DNA from: Streblospio benedicti
Lineage: Eukaryota > Annelida > Polychaeta > Spionida > Spionidae
Direction: 5' to 3'
Length of the DNA stretch: 64,000 nt
Assembly (NCBI GenBank): GCA_019095985.1
Contig: CM032661.1
Span: 11,394,616-11,458,615 of the forward strand
The notes beneath the pieces were generated by a model. The model was not told the DNA's origin. It searched no databases and worked only from the letters and a program-made list of their open reading frames with translations. The stretch's first letter is position 1; every line of letters starts with the position of its first letter. A program made the position numbers and the translations under genes. Shown one piece after another: positions 9,326 through 19,737 of this stretch.

Positions 9326-11259
9326 CTGTAATGTAAAAGAATAAATGGAAAGTTCCAATTGTGACGATGTACAATTTCAATGAATATAGACATTATATAT
9401 AAATCAAACTATATTCATAATCCATTATGTTTGCATTTCTATTCCGCCTTATCGCACGAGTTTGGTCAATAAAAACAACATGTCATTGATGCTATATATA
9501 TCTTAAAAAAACATTGAAGTTTATATATTCGATCAGGATGTGCATGGCTGATATAAGATTTAATTTTCATATTCCAACATGTCAATTAAAAAGGATAAAT
9601 TTGGGCCTATAGCCGTGCTGGATTGTTGCAGTTCACCATATAATCTTGAGAAAAAGAATCTGTTAGAAGCCGTCATAATCCGCTTACAAAAATCACAGAC
9701 CCTCTCCTATATAAGAACATACTATACCCAATTATAACATCTACACCCATCAGAACACAGTCCCTAATAACCAATAATTTTTGCCTGAATGGGCCCCAAT
9801 TTACCAAAATAAGAAATACTTAGTAAGAGCTGAGCGTTGGCAGGTGCTCACCCTTGGCCTTGTGCTGTTCGCGCCAGATGCAGACGACAATGAGGGCGAC
9901 GACGAGTACCACGCCGAGCAGCACGGCCAGCACGATGATCACCGTCGTCGGAACTGCACACAAACTAGCAGTTGCGATTTCTCCTTTTTTTTGTTGTTGT
10001 TGTCTGCTGGGCGTGCGCGTGTGTGCCAGTGTGTGTGACTGTGACTGTGCGTTACTGTGGGTGTGTGTGTGAGCGAATGTGTGTAAGTGAGTGAGAGTGA
10101 GAGTGTGAGTGTTTTTCGTTATTGTGCTTTTTTGGACTGGGTTAAAAGATTGTTGAGTTGGGTTTCAGAACTGGCACACATGCAGTGGTGGATCTATGGG
10201 AAGGAGGAGGCGTTTAACCCCCTGTATCTGAGAATAGATAAGTGTTTGTACTTGGCCCCCCTGCTCCCCCAATCGATACGTAGTGTAGATCTAGAATTAT
10301 TCTAGATCCACCTTTGCTATAGACATATGTTGAGATGTGTGAAACAGGGGCTAATAACCTCCATTAACACATGCACATAGCTGTTATTTTTTGCACTATA
10401 TTCAATTTTATTCTTACATTATGCCAACATATAACTTACTAATTCAAGATTATGAGAGCTTTGACATAGGCAGATCCAGGGGACGCAGGGAGCGCCCCCC
10501 CCCCTTTTCCCACCAAAATACTTCATTTTCATAGCTTTTCATGAAATCCCTTAAGTGCCCCCACACTTTCCTTGAGTGTGGCCCCCCCCCCTTTCCAAAA
10601 CCCTGGATCTGCCATTGGTTTGATGACCCCTACCTTCCACGGTGTTTCCCATGACTGGAGTCACGGAAACTCCACACTCCTGGCTGTCAGACGGACCTGT
10701 TAGCATAATTCATTAATAAATATTATTAAGCTCTATTTATATGCAACTAACTTGAGCTAAGAGCTGCAATGCTTCAATGAGGGAAAATGTTGTTACATAG
10801 AATATATAACATTTTCAAATGATTCACATTCATAACTGTCACAATTCTATAAACTGTACACTTTTTACTTTCCCATAAATTCATCACATTCATTTTACTG
10901 AAGGTATGCCAATAGACCTTTCAATCCTCCACCATCAACAGTCAAGTTTCAAACTGATTGGTAACTTAAATATCCCATAGAGTATTATGGTAATATTCTG
11001 GGCTGAAACAATGACTATCTTTTGCATAGATCAAACTATACATATACAGATGGTGCTAGAACATGAGAATTACAACGGTACTAGGCATGAAACTATGAGA
11101 AACACTACTCTGTGTAAAAAAAAAAAGCAGAATACCTGGGAGGATGTATTTTGATACATGACTAGACTCTGGTAGAGTGAAGATTAGTGACAGCAGTTAG
11201 ATTCATAATAATATAATATATGCCATTCTCTACTGTCTTGCTCATAAAAATCTCTCACA

Positions 11260-11291
<32 letters not shown>

Positions 11292-14113
11292 CACACACAC
11301 CAGAAACCTCAGTGCCGTGCCATTCGGAGTTTCCCTACACAAACACTGATCCCCTGCAGTTACGTACAGACGATGACGTGGAGCCCGTCCCCCGTGTCGC
11401 CGGTGGCGCCGCCCTCCAGACGACACACGTAGGCGCCGGCGTCGGCGGGCGTGGCGCGGCACAGCTCGATGGCGTGCGCCTCGTGCTTGTTGTACGTGTA
11501 GTTGTGCGGCCGGCTGCGGGAGGAGGGCGCGGCGGGCTTATTAGTATTGCTTGTGAAATCAGTCGCCAAAATCCTGGTGTGTTGATTACGTCATTGAGTG
11601 ACAGATGGAAGGGGCGAGTAATCACCTATGAAATCTATTTGTTGCGCACACATCCCCATTCCCTTTCCAAAAACCCGGATCCCATTATACGTTTAATGAT
11701 AAAAACTGCGCATTGGTTTGATGAAAACTGGGTTTATTTTTTAATGCACAATGATTTACTGGGTAAATAGACGTTAGGTTATCAAATAGATACAATTTCT
11801 TCAAGCCGAAAAACCTGAAGTAGTGAGCTACCTAAAGCGGTCACAAAACTCGTCTGATGGCTCATCCGTGAGTGAGTCACGTGACCATACGGTCATCCAC
11901 CGGTCCTGGTTGATCTTGAACCACGTGATCTGAAAAGTCGGGATTCAAATTGCATCACTTGTTGTGGTAGAGTCACTCAAGTCTATTATCTCATTTCTCA
12001 ATTTACCAAGCACTTAATTAAACAGACGTTAAGTCATAACTTAAACGTCTGGTCTGTGAAAGTGCATTCAAATCCAGTCGTAAAGATTCAATATTACTGA
12101 CAGACCATTAAACACGAATGTATAAATTTCATAATGTAATAGTGTGTTGTAACTATCTATCCTTGGTTTGGGTGGGAAGCGAGAATATTGATATGGTAGA
12201 AAGCACTGCACAGTGGCAGATCCAGGTTTATGGAAAAGAGGGGGGGGGGCTTAAGGAAAGGAGGGGGGGGGGGGCACTTAAGGGATTTAATGAAAACCCC
12301 TATGAAAATGAAGTATTTTGGTGGGAAAAGGGGGCGCGCCCTGGGTCTGCCTATGCTGCACTATACTAGTATTATGGATTAAAAATTTCTAACTTATTGA
12401 CATGATGTTCGATGGACATAATCATACAAATAATTGAATTCAAGCAATTAAAAGGGTTATAAAAAATCGAAGTCTTTATTTCTTATTTCACTGAAAAAAG
12501 TGGGAATCGTTTATTTTCAAGTGCTCATGTATTTATAACAACGCTGACAAGTTAAAACGTTTGTAGCAGTGAACACGGACCTATAAAACTCACAGCAAGC
12601 TGCAGTTGCTTGGCTTATTTTATTTGTTGGCATCGTAAATAACGCTTCAAAATGCCAGTAACTGACAAAGCAGTTGCGGGGAGAACTTTTTTACAATTAG
12701 CTGTGGTATTTACGAGGAGTTCATCCACCGGCACCGACGAGTTGAAGCGACACTCGAGGACGGCGGAGTCGCCCTCGCGCACGTACACTTCCTTGACAGG
12801 CGCCGCAACGACCGGGTCGCCGTCTGCAACAGCATGACGGGCAGTGTGACAGCAGGGCTGGATTATATGGCTTACTTGTGGTCATAAATAAAGCATCAGT
12901 TTACAGTTAACCTGTCTTGCGTGTTGGAAAGAAGCTAAACGTGTATGCATAAGACAAGTGTGTACACTTCACAACCGAGGTTAATGATCATATGATACAC
13001 ACTGGAGCCTGCCCTTGTGTGTACCTCTGAAGAGAGAACACTTTTCTTTTCTGGATAGAGTTTTATTTGTATATTCTGTTATTTACCATTTATACAATGA
13101 AAGTGTGTGTTGCACCACCCACTTCCTCTCATACCCCCCCCCCTGTATATGTATAAGACGCTTTCAGCTTGGCACGCGGGTATCCACATGATAATGTCTA
13201 CCTGTATAGGTTCCACTGTGTGTTCTTGTCCATTTTGTACAAGAATATGTACATTTTGTCACGTTCGACAAAAGTGGGGAGTGCTGGTCAAGTTTCTGAT
13301 ATTTCTCTTTTTTTTCCACACGCATTAAAACTTTTCATATCAGCATCCTACTATTTAAATGGGTATATTTTGAAAAAGGTATCCAGCAGAATTCACACTT
13401 TAATTAAAACTATAATAATTTATATGCCTCATATAGAACCTTATGTATGACCATCTACATTTCATATTAGTTTACGGCATATATAAAAAGTAAATCCTGT
13501 GAAGCAATGTGCAGATATTCTTCAATAACATCACATATCTGATAATTCCCCTTTTAGGAGAGGGGGATTTTTTTTTTGGGGGGGGGGGGGGGGGCAAGAA
13601 AGTGGAGAACAACGTTCCACCTTTTTGGAACTTGACAAAATGTACATCATCCCTTGCAATGTCAAGACCAAAGATCATGATCATCATTCGACATTGGACA
13701 AATAACACAAAATAACAAATAATTGGCGTACTCGATATTTTACCAGTATATACCGTAGTCACGTTCTTTAAATTTATCTTATTTAAGTACACTGTTGTCT
13801 AGCATTGTAAGTCTGTTGACCTCCTGTATATGCACGCACCTACTATATACTATGTGCTCAAGGGCTTGAATTCTTTCATATCTGTGGCCATGTGATTCAC
13901 TGTAATGTGTCAAATTACGTAATCGTCTATAAACCCTTGGATTAGATAATGGGATGCGAGGTAGAAAGTGCTCTTAGCTTGAAAAAGGTGTGTTTTATTA
14001 ATGTTTAGGGCAGAACCTGCTGACAAAGTCAGCTTCCCGAGTTGTGCTCCACAGAGTTGAGAGAGATAAGGAGTCAAGAACATGGCGATGTACACATAAA
14101 ACACAGCCCGCAT
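9258..14113 (-). CDS. Single V-type Ig transmembrane protein, 227 aa, seven exons
   Basis: Exons 14113-14017, 12823-12714, 11929-11832, 11513-11368, 10696-10634, 9953-9852 and 9325-9258 join in phase to 684 bases. Residues 1-24 are a signal peptide (MRAVFYVYIAMFLTPYLSQL then CGAQ). Residues about 40-150 are one V-type Ig domain: canonical C57, W72 in ITWFK and DAGAYVC with C132. Two further cysteines, C98 and C120, and sequons at N60 and N106 lie inside the domain. Residues 151-171 are a stalk with C151 and C158, about 175-198 is the TM helix, and the cytoplasmic tail ends IVIATEEI. The SS..VDELLITWFK region and overall plan recall myelin P0 and sodium-channel beta subunits, but orthology is not established. 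The protein is probably an adhesion molecule or channel auxiliary subunit. The weakest junction is the signal exon donor (GTTCTG). Confidence 0.8.
9852..9953 (-). CDS. V-type Ig gene exon 6 (transmembrane)
   Basis: Encodes PTTVIIVLAVLLGVVLVVAL, then IVVCIWREQHKAK: a clear single TM helix with a positive cytoplasmic edge. Acceptor TGTGCAG, donor GTGAGC. Confidence 0.9.
10010..10115. repeat. Imperfect GT/GTGA simple repeat
   Basis: Runs of GTGTGTG interspersed with GTGAGA in an intron of the V-type Ig gene. No function inferred. Confidence 0.85.
10183..10318. mobile_element. MITE, AGTGGTGGATCT ends
   Basis: Left end CAGTGGTGGATCTA and right end TAGATCCACCTTTGCT are inverted, enclosing about 110 bp with C-rich runs. 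It lies in the intron between exons 5 and 6 of the V-type Ig gene. Confidence 0.65.
10468..10614. mobile_element. MITE, GGCAGATCCAGG family, copy 1
   Basis: Inverted ends AGGCAGATCCAGGG and CCCTGGATCTGCCA. The interior has long C runs and ACTTCATTTTCATAG. The same family occurs inverted at 12212-12353. Confidence 0.75.
10634..10696 (-). CDS. V-type Ig gene exon 5 (membrane-proximal stalk)
   Basis: A 63-base exon between acceptor GCTAACAG and donor GTAGGG encodes PSDSQECGVSVTPVMGNTVE. It is symmetric (phase 1 to 1), so it could be skipped without a frame change, which would remove two cysteines. Confidence 0.75.
11255..11300. repeat. (CACG)n microsatellite
   Basis: About eight GCAC units followed by a short CA run, just downstream (minus strand) of exon 4. 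Confidence 0.95.
11368..11513 (-). CDS. V-type Ig gene exon 4
   Basis: Encodes RPHNYTYNKHEAHAIELC, then the DAGAYVC motif and HVIV. Acceptor CTCCCGCAG, donor GTACGT. Strongly GC-rich. Confidence 0.88.
11832..11929 (-). CDS. V-type Ig gene exon 3
   Basis: Encodes ITWFKINQDRWMTVWSRDS and on to EFCDRF, including the core Trp. Acceptor CTTTTCAG, donor GTAGCT; the two trailing bases plus the next exon give Ser. Confidence 0.85.
12212..12353. mobile_element. MITE, GGCAGATCCAGG family, copy 2 (inverted)
   Basis: TGGCAGATCCAGG at the left and CCTGGGTCTGCCT at the right. The interior TATGAAAATGAAGTATTTTG is the reverse complement of copy 1. Confidence 0.75.
12714..12823 (-). CDS. V-type Ig gene exon 2
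   Basis: Encodes GDPVVAAPVKEVYVREGDSA, then VLECRFNSSVPVDELL: the A-B strands with the first core cysteine. Acceptor CTGTTGCAG, donor GTAAAT; ends on a codon boundary. Confidence 0.85.
12824..14016 (-). other. Intron 1 of the V-type Ig gene
   Basis: Low-complexity AT-rich sequence with a run of 17 G at 13578-13594, possibly prone to sequencing error. No additional exon-like island is seen. Confidence 0.5.
14017..14113 (-). CDS. V-type Ig gene exon 1 (signal peptide)
   Basis: Starts at ATG 14113 and encodes a hydrophobic leader followed by QLGKLTLSA. The donor GTTCTG after GCAG is non-ideal, but it gives exactly the phase 1 needed by the next exon. Another signal exon cannot be excluded. Confidence 0.6.
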
Positions 14114-14957
14114 ATTATGCGTTCACATTATCAGCATTTGGAACTTTTATGCTATTTAGAACATTAAGATAATTATGCCAAACATTTGTATGTATCTGTT
14201 GTATCATTTGTATGTATCAATGTTGCTTAGTTTTATACATATTTATAGTTTACATGCAGTGGGGAATTGGGATCACTAGCACATAGTTCTCCTTTCTCCA
14301 CCTCATATGAAGCTTACCGTGCCTTCGCTGCCTAACCAGTACGCATTTACAGTTAGAGTAACAGGCAGGCAATGACGAGCTTGCTCTGCAGCAACCCAAG
14401 TTACATCCCGGACTCGTGGGCATTAACTACTCGGACGCAGCATGTATTTCTCACGGAGGACTCTTTTTAGCCAGTAAATAGTTCATAAATAAATACAATG
14501 TAATTGTCCTTCATAATGTATACTTTTTACGTACAATAACTCCCATCAAATTATTAATTCTAAACATATAATTGATAACACGCCTAGTTGCGGTTTTTCT
14601 CTCACATATGATGTAATATGTTGGCTGTTACAATTTCTTATTTGTCTTCCGTGTGGAGATGTCGTTCAATTCATCATATGTAATGCCAGAATCTGTAACA
14701 TTTAGGTGCTGATCGTAAAGATAAATAGCAGGCTACTGTCAGAAATATTCTTACGAAGAGACATAACTTCTTCATGCTTTTCTATAGGTTACAAATATAT
14801 GAGTATTATCATTTATATTATGAAACTCACTAAAACTTTTTATACCCCGTTTTGTGAAAGTATGTTGGATGGCGGCATAATATTTTGGTCTCATGCTTCT
14901 ATAAAATTATGCTACAATTTTATTGTTGCGTCCACTTTGACACCAAATGCTTCCAAC
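14114..14957. other. Upstream region of the V-type Ig gene
   Basis: AT-rich flank containing the presumed 5' UTR and promoter of the minus-strand V-type Ig gene. No TATA or initiator could be assigned and no other gene is seen. Confidence 0.4.
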
Positions 14958-15142
14958 CATGAGCCCCTGCATCATGATAGGGTGTGTGTGGTATGTATGC
15001 TACTATGATTTACAAACGCTATAGTTTAAACTTTACTAATATTTTATCGAATAGTAGTTATGTGTTCGGTATAGTGTCTGTAAATTATTGTAGTATATAA
15101 ACCACACACACCTCCAATGATGCTGGGCCCCATGTTTCCAAC
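14950..15142. mobile_element. MITE with CATGRGCCCC ends
   Basis: The element 14958-15134 has ends CATGAGCCCCTGCATCAT and the inverted ATGATGCTGGGCCCCATG, with GTGTGTGTGGT subterminal in both arms. It is flanked by CTTCCAAC (14950-14957) and TTTCCAAC (15135-15142), an 8-bp duplication with one change, which fits hAT. A larger relative lies at 42527-43083. Confidence 0.8.
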
Positions 15143-15657
15143 ATGCTCCCAATGCGATATTTAGAAAATGTCCATTCTCAATTTGTTTGTTTGCAATAAT
15201 GATAAAACACTATACACACATGCACTGTTTATCCACAAAGCTGCCAGAGAAATCAATATTCCAACTGTTTCCATTGTTACTGTTAATTTAGGATATAGTG
15301 TTGATTTTCTATTTGAAGCTTCCATCACAAACACACAGCGTTAATTTCAAGAAGGAAATTCTGCTGCAATAAAAAAACTTCTTCCTGAACAATTAAGATT
15401 TATATGAACTGATGCGAAAACTTTTAATGACTCTCCCTTAATTTTGTTCTTTTCAGCATCATATCAAACATGTGACATATTGTCGTCTTTTTACCCGTTC
15501 ATAAACTTCTTGATTTGCTTGAAAGTGAATATTTACAAACATTATACCAAGACATGTGCATTTCTTTTATCCCTATCATAGCATTATAATCCCACAATGC
15601 CTGATGATGTAATTAACAGAACTCATCATCAGTGTTCCTATGTGTTAATCCCTGTGT

Positions 15658-15690
15658 GGCGGCGGCGGCGGCAGCAGCGGCGGCGGCGGT
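15658..15690. repeat. (GGC)n trinucleotide repeat
   Basis: GGC units with one AGCAGC interruption, followed by GTGAGCGCTCAG. The matching tract in copy B (23091-23117) is shorter, so it differs between the two copies. It could be part of a GC-rich 5' UTR, but no gene was tied to it. Confidence 0.9.
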
Positions 15691-16087
15691 GAGCGCTCAG
15701 CCTCACACTGGGTGTAACACTTTATATCTTTGCTCTTTCACATTTTGACACAAGAGAACAAATTGCCCGTTTCGCAGAGAATGCTAGCGATCTATCATGC
15801 CGGCAGCTTGTTCTGATTTCACTGCTGGATATGACTTTCATCAGAAATGGATTAAAAGTGTGTTGCTCGTGTGCCCTGTTAAACAACTGCCACATCCTGC
15901 GTACCTTTATTGAGTTTGCAGTGTCATAAAACGTGACTATAAATTGCCACCAAATGCATTTTATGTTCATTGAATTGCACGGCAGTTCAACTAACTATGG
16001 CCCGCCCATTAATTGTAAAAGTTATTGCATCTTCGCCTTCTTTGGTGGTCTTAAAACGTGCTTAATTTGACAATACTTTATAGGCTA

Positions 16088-16107
16088 ATTTGCATAATTA
16101 TGCAAAT
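16088..16107. promoter_or_regulatory. Palindromic double POU octamer, copy A
   Basis: ATTTGCATAATTATGCAAAT is a perfect 20-base palindrome made of two inverted octamers (ATTTGCAT, ATGCAAAT) around AATT. Octamers are bound by POU-domain factors. It could also arise by chance in AT-rich DNA. Confidence 0.4.
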
Positions 16108-17091
16108 GATTAAATTTCTACGACATTTGAACTGTTAGAATTGTTTAACTAATGCAAAAGTGCGTTGTCATACATGGTCTGCCTACCCCACAGTACAGGT
16201 GAGTAGTTGGCTGGTGGAACAGTCACGAGGTAGCGACTATATCTGTATATAGTGGTCTAGACAGATAAGTTTGGTGTGTTGATATAGACACATGATAATC
16301 ATCTATAACTGACAGAATAGTCCAGTAGAAATTTTAGCAACCTAGAAATTGTTATTCCTATGGAGTTTTTTTGTAGATTCTTGTAGTATGGGGCTCTACG
16401 AACAAAATTAGCTTGGTTGTAAACTTGACAACCTTGGGGAAAATTTTTAAAATGGCCGCCAAGATGGCCGCCACCCTCAAATGCCGAATGTCATAAAAAA
16501 CCAAACCAATCATCATAGAATGTTGTTTAATACATGATTTTTTTTGACTAACTAATACATGCTGAGTTCATTTATGACATAAAAAAATAGGTTTTGACAA
16601 AATTCAAGATGGCCGCCAAGATGGCCGCCACTGTCAGATGTGTAATTCCACATAAAAACCAAACCAATCATCCTATAATATTGTATAATACATGATATTT
16701 TACTATATCCAACATGCTGACTTCATTTATGATATAAAAAGTGTATTTTGAACAATTTAAGATGGCCACCATGGCTATCATGACATATTTTATCCCGTTA
16801 TCTTGCGTGCTGAACTTCCAGATATGATATCTATATATTTACAAAATGATAGATACATCCTCTCTACCAAACATCTCACCAACATTTAGATATAAAATAG
16901 CTGATTTACATTTACCAAAGCATAAAGTTCATGTAATTGAATACTCTAAATACTAATACTACATTGCTAAATTTTGGTGGAAGAGGAAGGATGGAGTGCT
17001 CATCGACGTAGTACACACACATACTGTAAATGCTCAGTAATAAGCTAAGCAATCGTGCAGCGTGAATCCCTATCATATCATATGTAGCCCG

Positions 17092-18906
17092 TCAAACTAA
17101 CTCCTCTTCACTGTCATCTGTGTCTTCAGTATCAGTGCAGTCTAAAATTTCATTTTCCACATCATCTATTGCTTCATTTTCCATTTGATCTACATCTTCA
17201 TTCTCACTTTCTTCCAATTCATGTTGGGAGCTTGTTTCATTTACATTATTGGTTACTTCTCCTTTCTTGGCATGTGGATTGTTGCACTGTAAGTTTTTAC
17301 ATTTACAATATAGCGTGCACGACAGTCTGTTCTTATTGCAGCTACATGTGTGTGTACTGCATGCCTTGTCAAGAGCTTGGCAGCTGCATTGAACTACGTC
17401 AATGAGTTCTGCTGGTGCAGGATTGCCCTGTGCAATTTCTGGGATTGGCACTCCATCCTTCATCTCCCACCCAAATTTAGCAATGTCATTTGCTTTATCA
17501 GGTGGCACAATCTTGTCAGCAGCCTTCCACAACATCACCTGAAGATGCGACCTTAGGATGTGCAGTTTTAAGTTGGGTGATGTTGGTGGAAGGCTCATCA
17601 ATTTGGGGGTTTTCTTCCGCTTGGTGAAAATAGTGTAGCGTATTTCTTCCATAGAAGAAAGGCCTGGAGCATACAAGGCTGAAATGAATTGGTTACCACA
17701 ATCAAACAAATCTGTTTGGTTCATGTTAGGCTCACCAAGTATCGTATTTAGTCCTTGAAAGTTTCCTTTCTTCAATGTATTGATAGCGAGAACTTTACCC
17801 TTTCCAAACAAATAAGAAGTTGTGTCACATCCACTTAGGGCATGTGCACCAAGCAGTTGACCACATTTAATGCCAAGATTAGCACATGTAGCATTAATAT
17901 AAAAAAACAGTATGATCCCATCTCTCCATGTGTACTCTGGATTGAATTTGATTCTTCCACACCCAGTAAACCAATAAGACAAACACATCAGTATCGTCAC
18001 TGAGTACCCTAATAGCTTTCTTCCTTGATTCAGCTGATTGCAATACGTATGATATAATGGTAATGTCTGCTTCATCATGGTGTAAGCTTGATCTACATGA
18101 GTCTCCATTTTTGTGTTTGGAATGCTAAAGGTTGCCATTACTGCAGACAATTGTCTCTTGTTGTTCTTATTTTTCAGCACTACATCTCGCTTTGGTAGTT
18201 TGGATGTCAGTGATATGTGATAGTCAACTTGTTCTTCAACGCTTCTCCTGGCTCTTTCGTGGTCTTTAGCAGACACACCGTTGTATTTGTCAAAAACAAG
18301 GATACGTTCTGCTGTTGATGGATATTTTTTTAGATGGTATTCAATTGAATTTACAAGCGAGGAAACATCACCTCCATGAGGCCACACAACCCTATACAAT
18401 AATTGTGATACATCACCTATCACAATATCTGGATCAGAAGGATGCACTAAGACACCTAATCGTTTCACGAGACAAGACTTCACTTCTTTGCGCAAACAGA
18501 AAATCTCATCAATCAATGCAGGTGGCACTGAACAAAGCTCGTAATCAAATAGTGGTTTTAATTCTAACTGACGTTGCTGACCAATTAGCAAAATTCTTAA
18601 AAACAAGGTTTCAATATTGAAAGTTGGTTGCAGCTTTTTTGTATCTTTTGTTTTAATCACTTCCATGTTCTTAATTGGACTACTAATAGGATCATGAAAA
18701 CCATTTGGAAGTTTGTTTTTAAAATCTATTTCCATGCGTTGTCCAATATTTAGTGAGTCGGCGACATTTACTGTCGATGGTGCAATTTGACCTGTCACAA
18801 TATTAAAAAGTTTTCCTTCATTTGAGTCTAGTGGATGAGGATATTTTTCAATTTCATCACTCACTAATTTCCTGTCTTCAAAGTCAAGTTGTTGTCTGTG
18901 GGACAA
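17092..18906 (-). CDS. Academ-like transposase/XPG-nuclease-type protein, C-terminal part (604 aa)
   Basis: Open for 604 codons on the minus strand. The listed first codon is TTG, and the frame continues upstream without a host-type start, so this is part of a larger protein. Visible motifs: LFDYELCSVPPAL (about 120-132); LVFDKYNGVSAKDHERARR (about 203-221), resembling the PIN/XPG N-terminal acidic site; SGCDTTSYLFGKGKVLAINT (about 362-381), resembling the GCD..GIG turn of FEN1/XPG; and a tesmin-like cysteine cluster CSTHTCSCNKNRLSCTLYCK (about 513-532). An acidic tail (about 560-604) ends SEEELV. The likely role is cutting and moving the element. Confidence 0.78.
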   Translation of the reverse strand: MSHRQQLDFEDRKLVSDEIEKYPHPLDSNEGKLFNIVTGQIAPSTVNVADSLNIGQRMEIDFKNKLPNGFHDPISSPIKNMEVIKTKDTKKLQPTFNIETLFLRILLIGQQRQLELKPLFDYELCSVPPALIDEIFCLRKEVKSCLVKRLGVLVHPSDPDIVIGDVSQLLYRVVWPHGGDVSSLVNSIEYHLKKYPSTAERILVFDKYNGVSAKDHERARRSVEEQVDYHISLTSKLPKRDVVLKNKNNKRQLSAVMATFSIPNTKMETHVDQAYTMMKQTLPLYHTYCNQLNQGRKLLGYSVTILMCLSYWFTGCGRIKFNPEYTWRDGIILFFYINATCANLGIKCGQLLGAHALSGCDTTSYLFGKGKVLAINTLKKGNFQGLNTILGEPNMNQTDLFDCGNQFISALYAPGLSSMEEIRYTIFTKRKKTPKLMSLPPTSPNLKLHILRSHLQVMLWKAADKIVPPDKANDIAKFGWEMKDGVPIPEIAQGNPAPAELIDVVQCSCQALDKACSTHTCSCNKNRLSCTLYCKCKNLQCNNPHAKKGEVTNNVNETSSQHELEESENEDVDQMENEAIDDVENEILDCTDTEDTDDSEEELV

Positions 18907-19044
18907 TTCTTCTTTATGTTTGTGTTGGGTTTCACCAGAGAGTTCTTGAGAATCATATATACTCTAGTCTGTCAGCAATATGTATTGTAATTGGAAAGGA
19001 ATCAATCCATTCTGACACTAGTTCAGGTTTTAGTGTCATACCTT

Positions 19045-19737
19045 TCAAGCTACCTTTGCCAATGCGTATGGCGGTTTGTTCGCCAAATTGGTCACTAGAA
19101 ACACCGTTCCAGTGACCTTGACTGTGGCGACAAACAAATGCACTGACGCAACTTCTGATCTTGCTTCAATTGAAAGGGATTTCATTTCCATCAAATACTG
19201 TGTCAGGTGCCGGGCATATTGTACATGTCCAGCAATGAAGAAGTATTTTAGCATCCTTTTTAACGTATATTGCTGGAAATGAAAGTCTCCTTCTCTTTCT
19301 GCTCTTACAAATTGATGGATGAGAAGTGTTGGCACTATGAAATTATCAACCCAGTGTCGTCCAGTGGGATTTTCTCTCACCTTCTCAAGATACATAATGA
19401 TGTCATTAAATGTCTTTCTTCCAGTGGACAAGAATGATTTGAGAAGTCCAGCTGCAATGCTACGAAAAGCTCTCAAGGCTTTTAGCCATGACTTTCCTGA
19501 CATAATGCCTTTCAATCCACCATATGCAGCACCTATGTACACTTCAATCCCGGACCCTTTCATCAGCTTACCTATGCAGCTACAAAATGACATGATTATG
19601 TGCATTGAACCTGGATGAGCGATTACATTCTGGAATCTTTCTCTATCATTCCACACAATCTGACAGTGGCGGCCATCTTGGCGGCCATCTTGAATTTTGT
19701 CAAAACTCATATAGGATGCCATAAATGAACTCAGCAT
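19045..19737 (-). pseudogene. Academ-like transposon protein, N-terminal part, frame-disrupted
   Basis: A 230-codon frame whose first 30 or so codons (MLSSFMASYMSFDKIQDGRQ) are translated from the terminal inverted repeat itself, followed by genuine-looking sequence (VIAHPGSMHIIMSFCSCIGK, FVRAEREGDFHFQQYTLKRM). The 3' end (after about LVTNLANK) changes frame. Protein-like sequence GSLKGMTLKPELVSEWIDSF resumes in another frame, and a second frame change near 18955 precedes YDSQELSGETQHKHKEELS, which is continuous with the 604-codon frame. The element therefore has at least two frame changes and a lost 5' coding part. Confidence 0.7.

Noticed and set aside
11255-11300. CRISPR-like array from the regular 4-bp repeats, and GT/CA tracts elsewhere
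   Set aside because: Simple microsatellites without spacers, in eukaryotic DNA.
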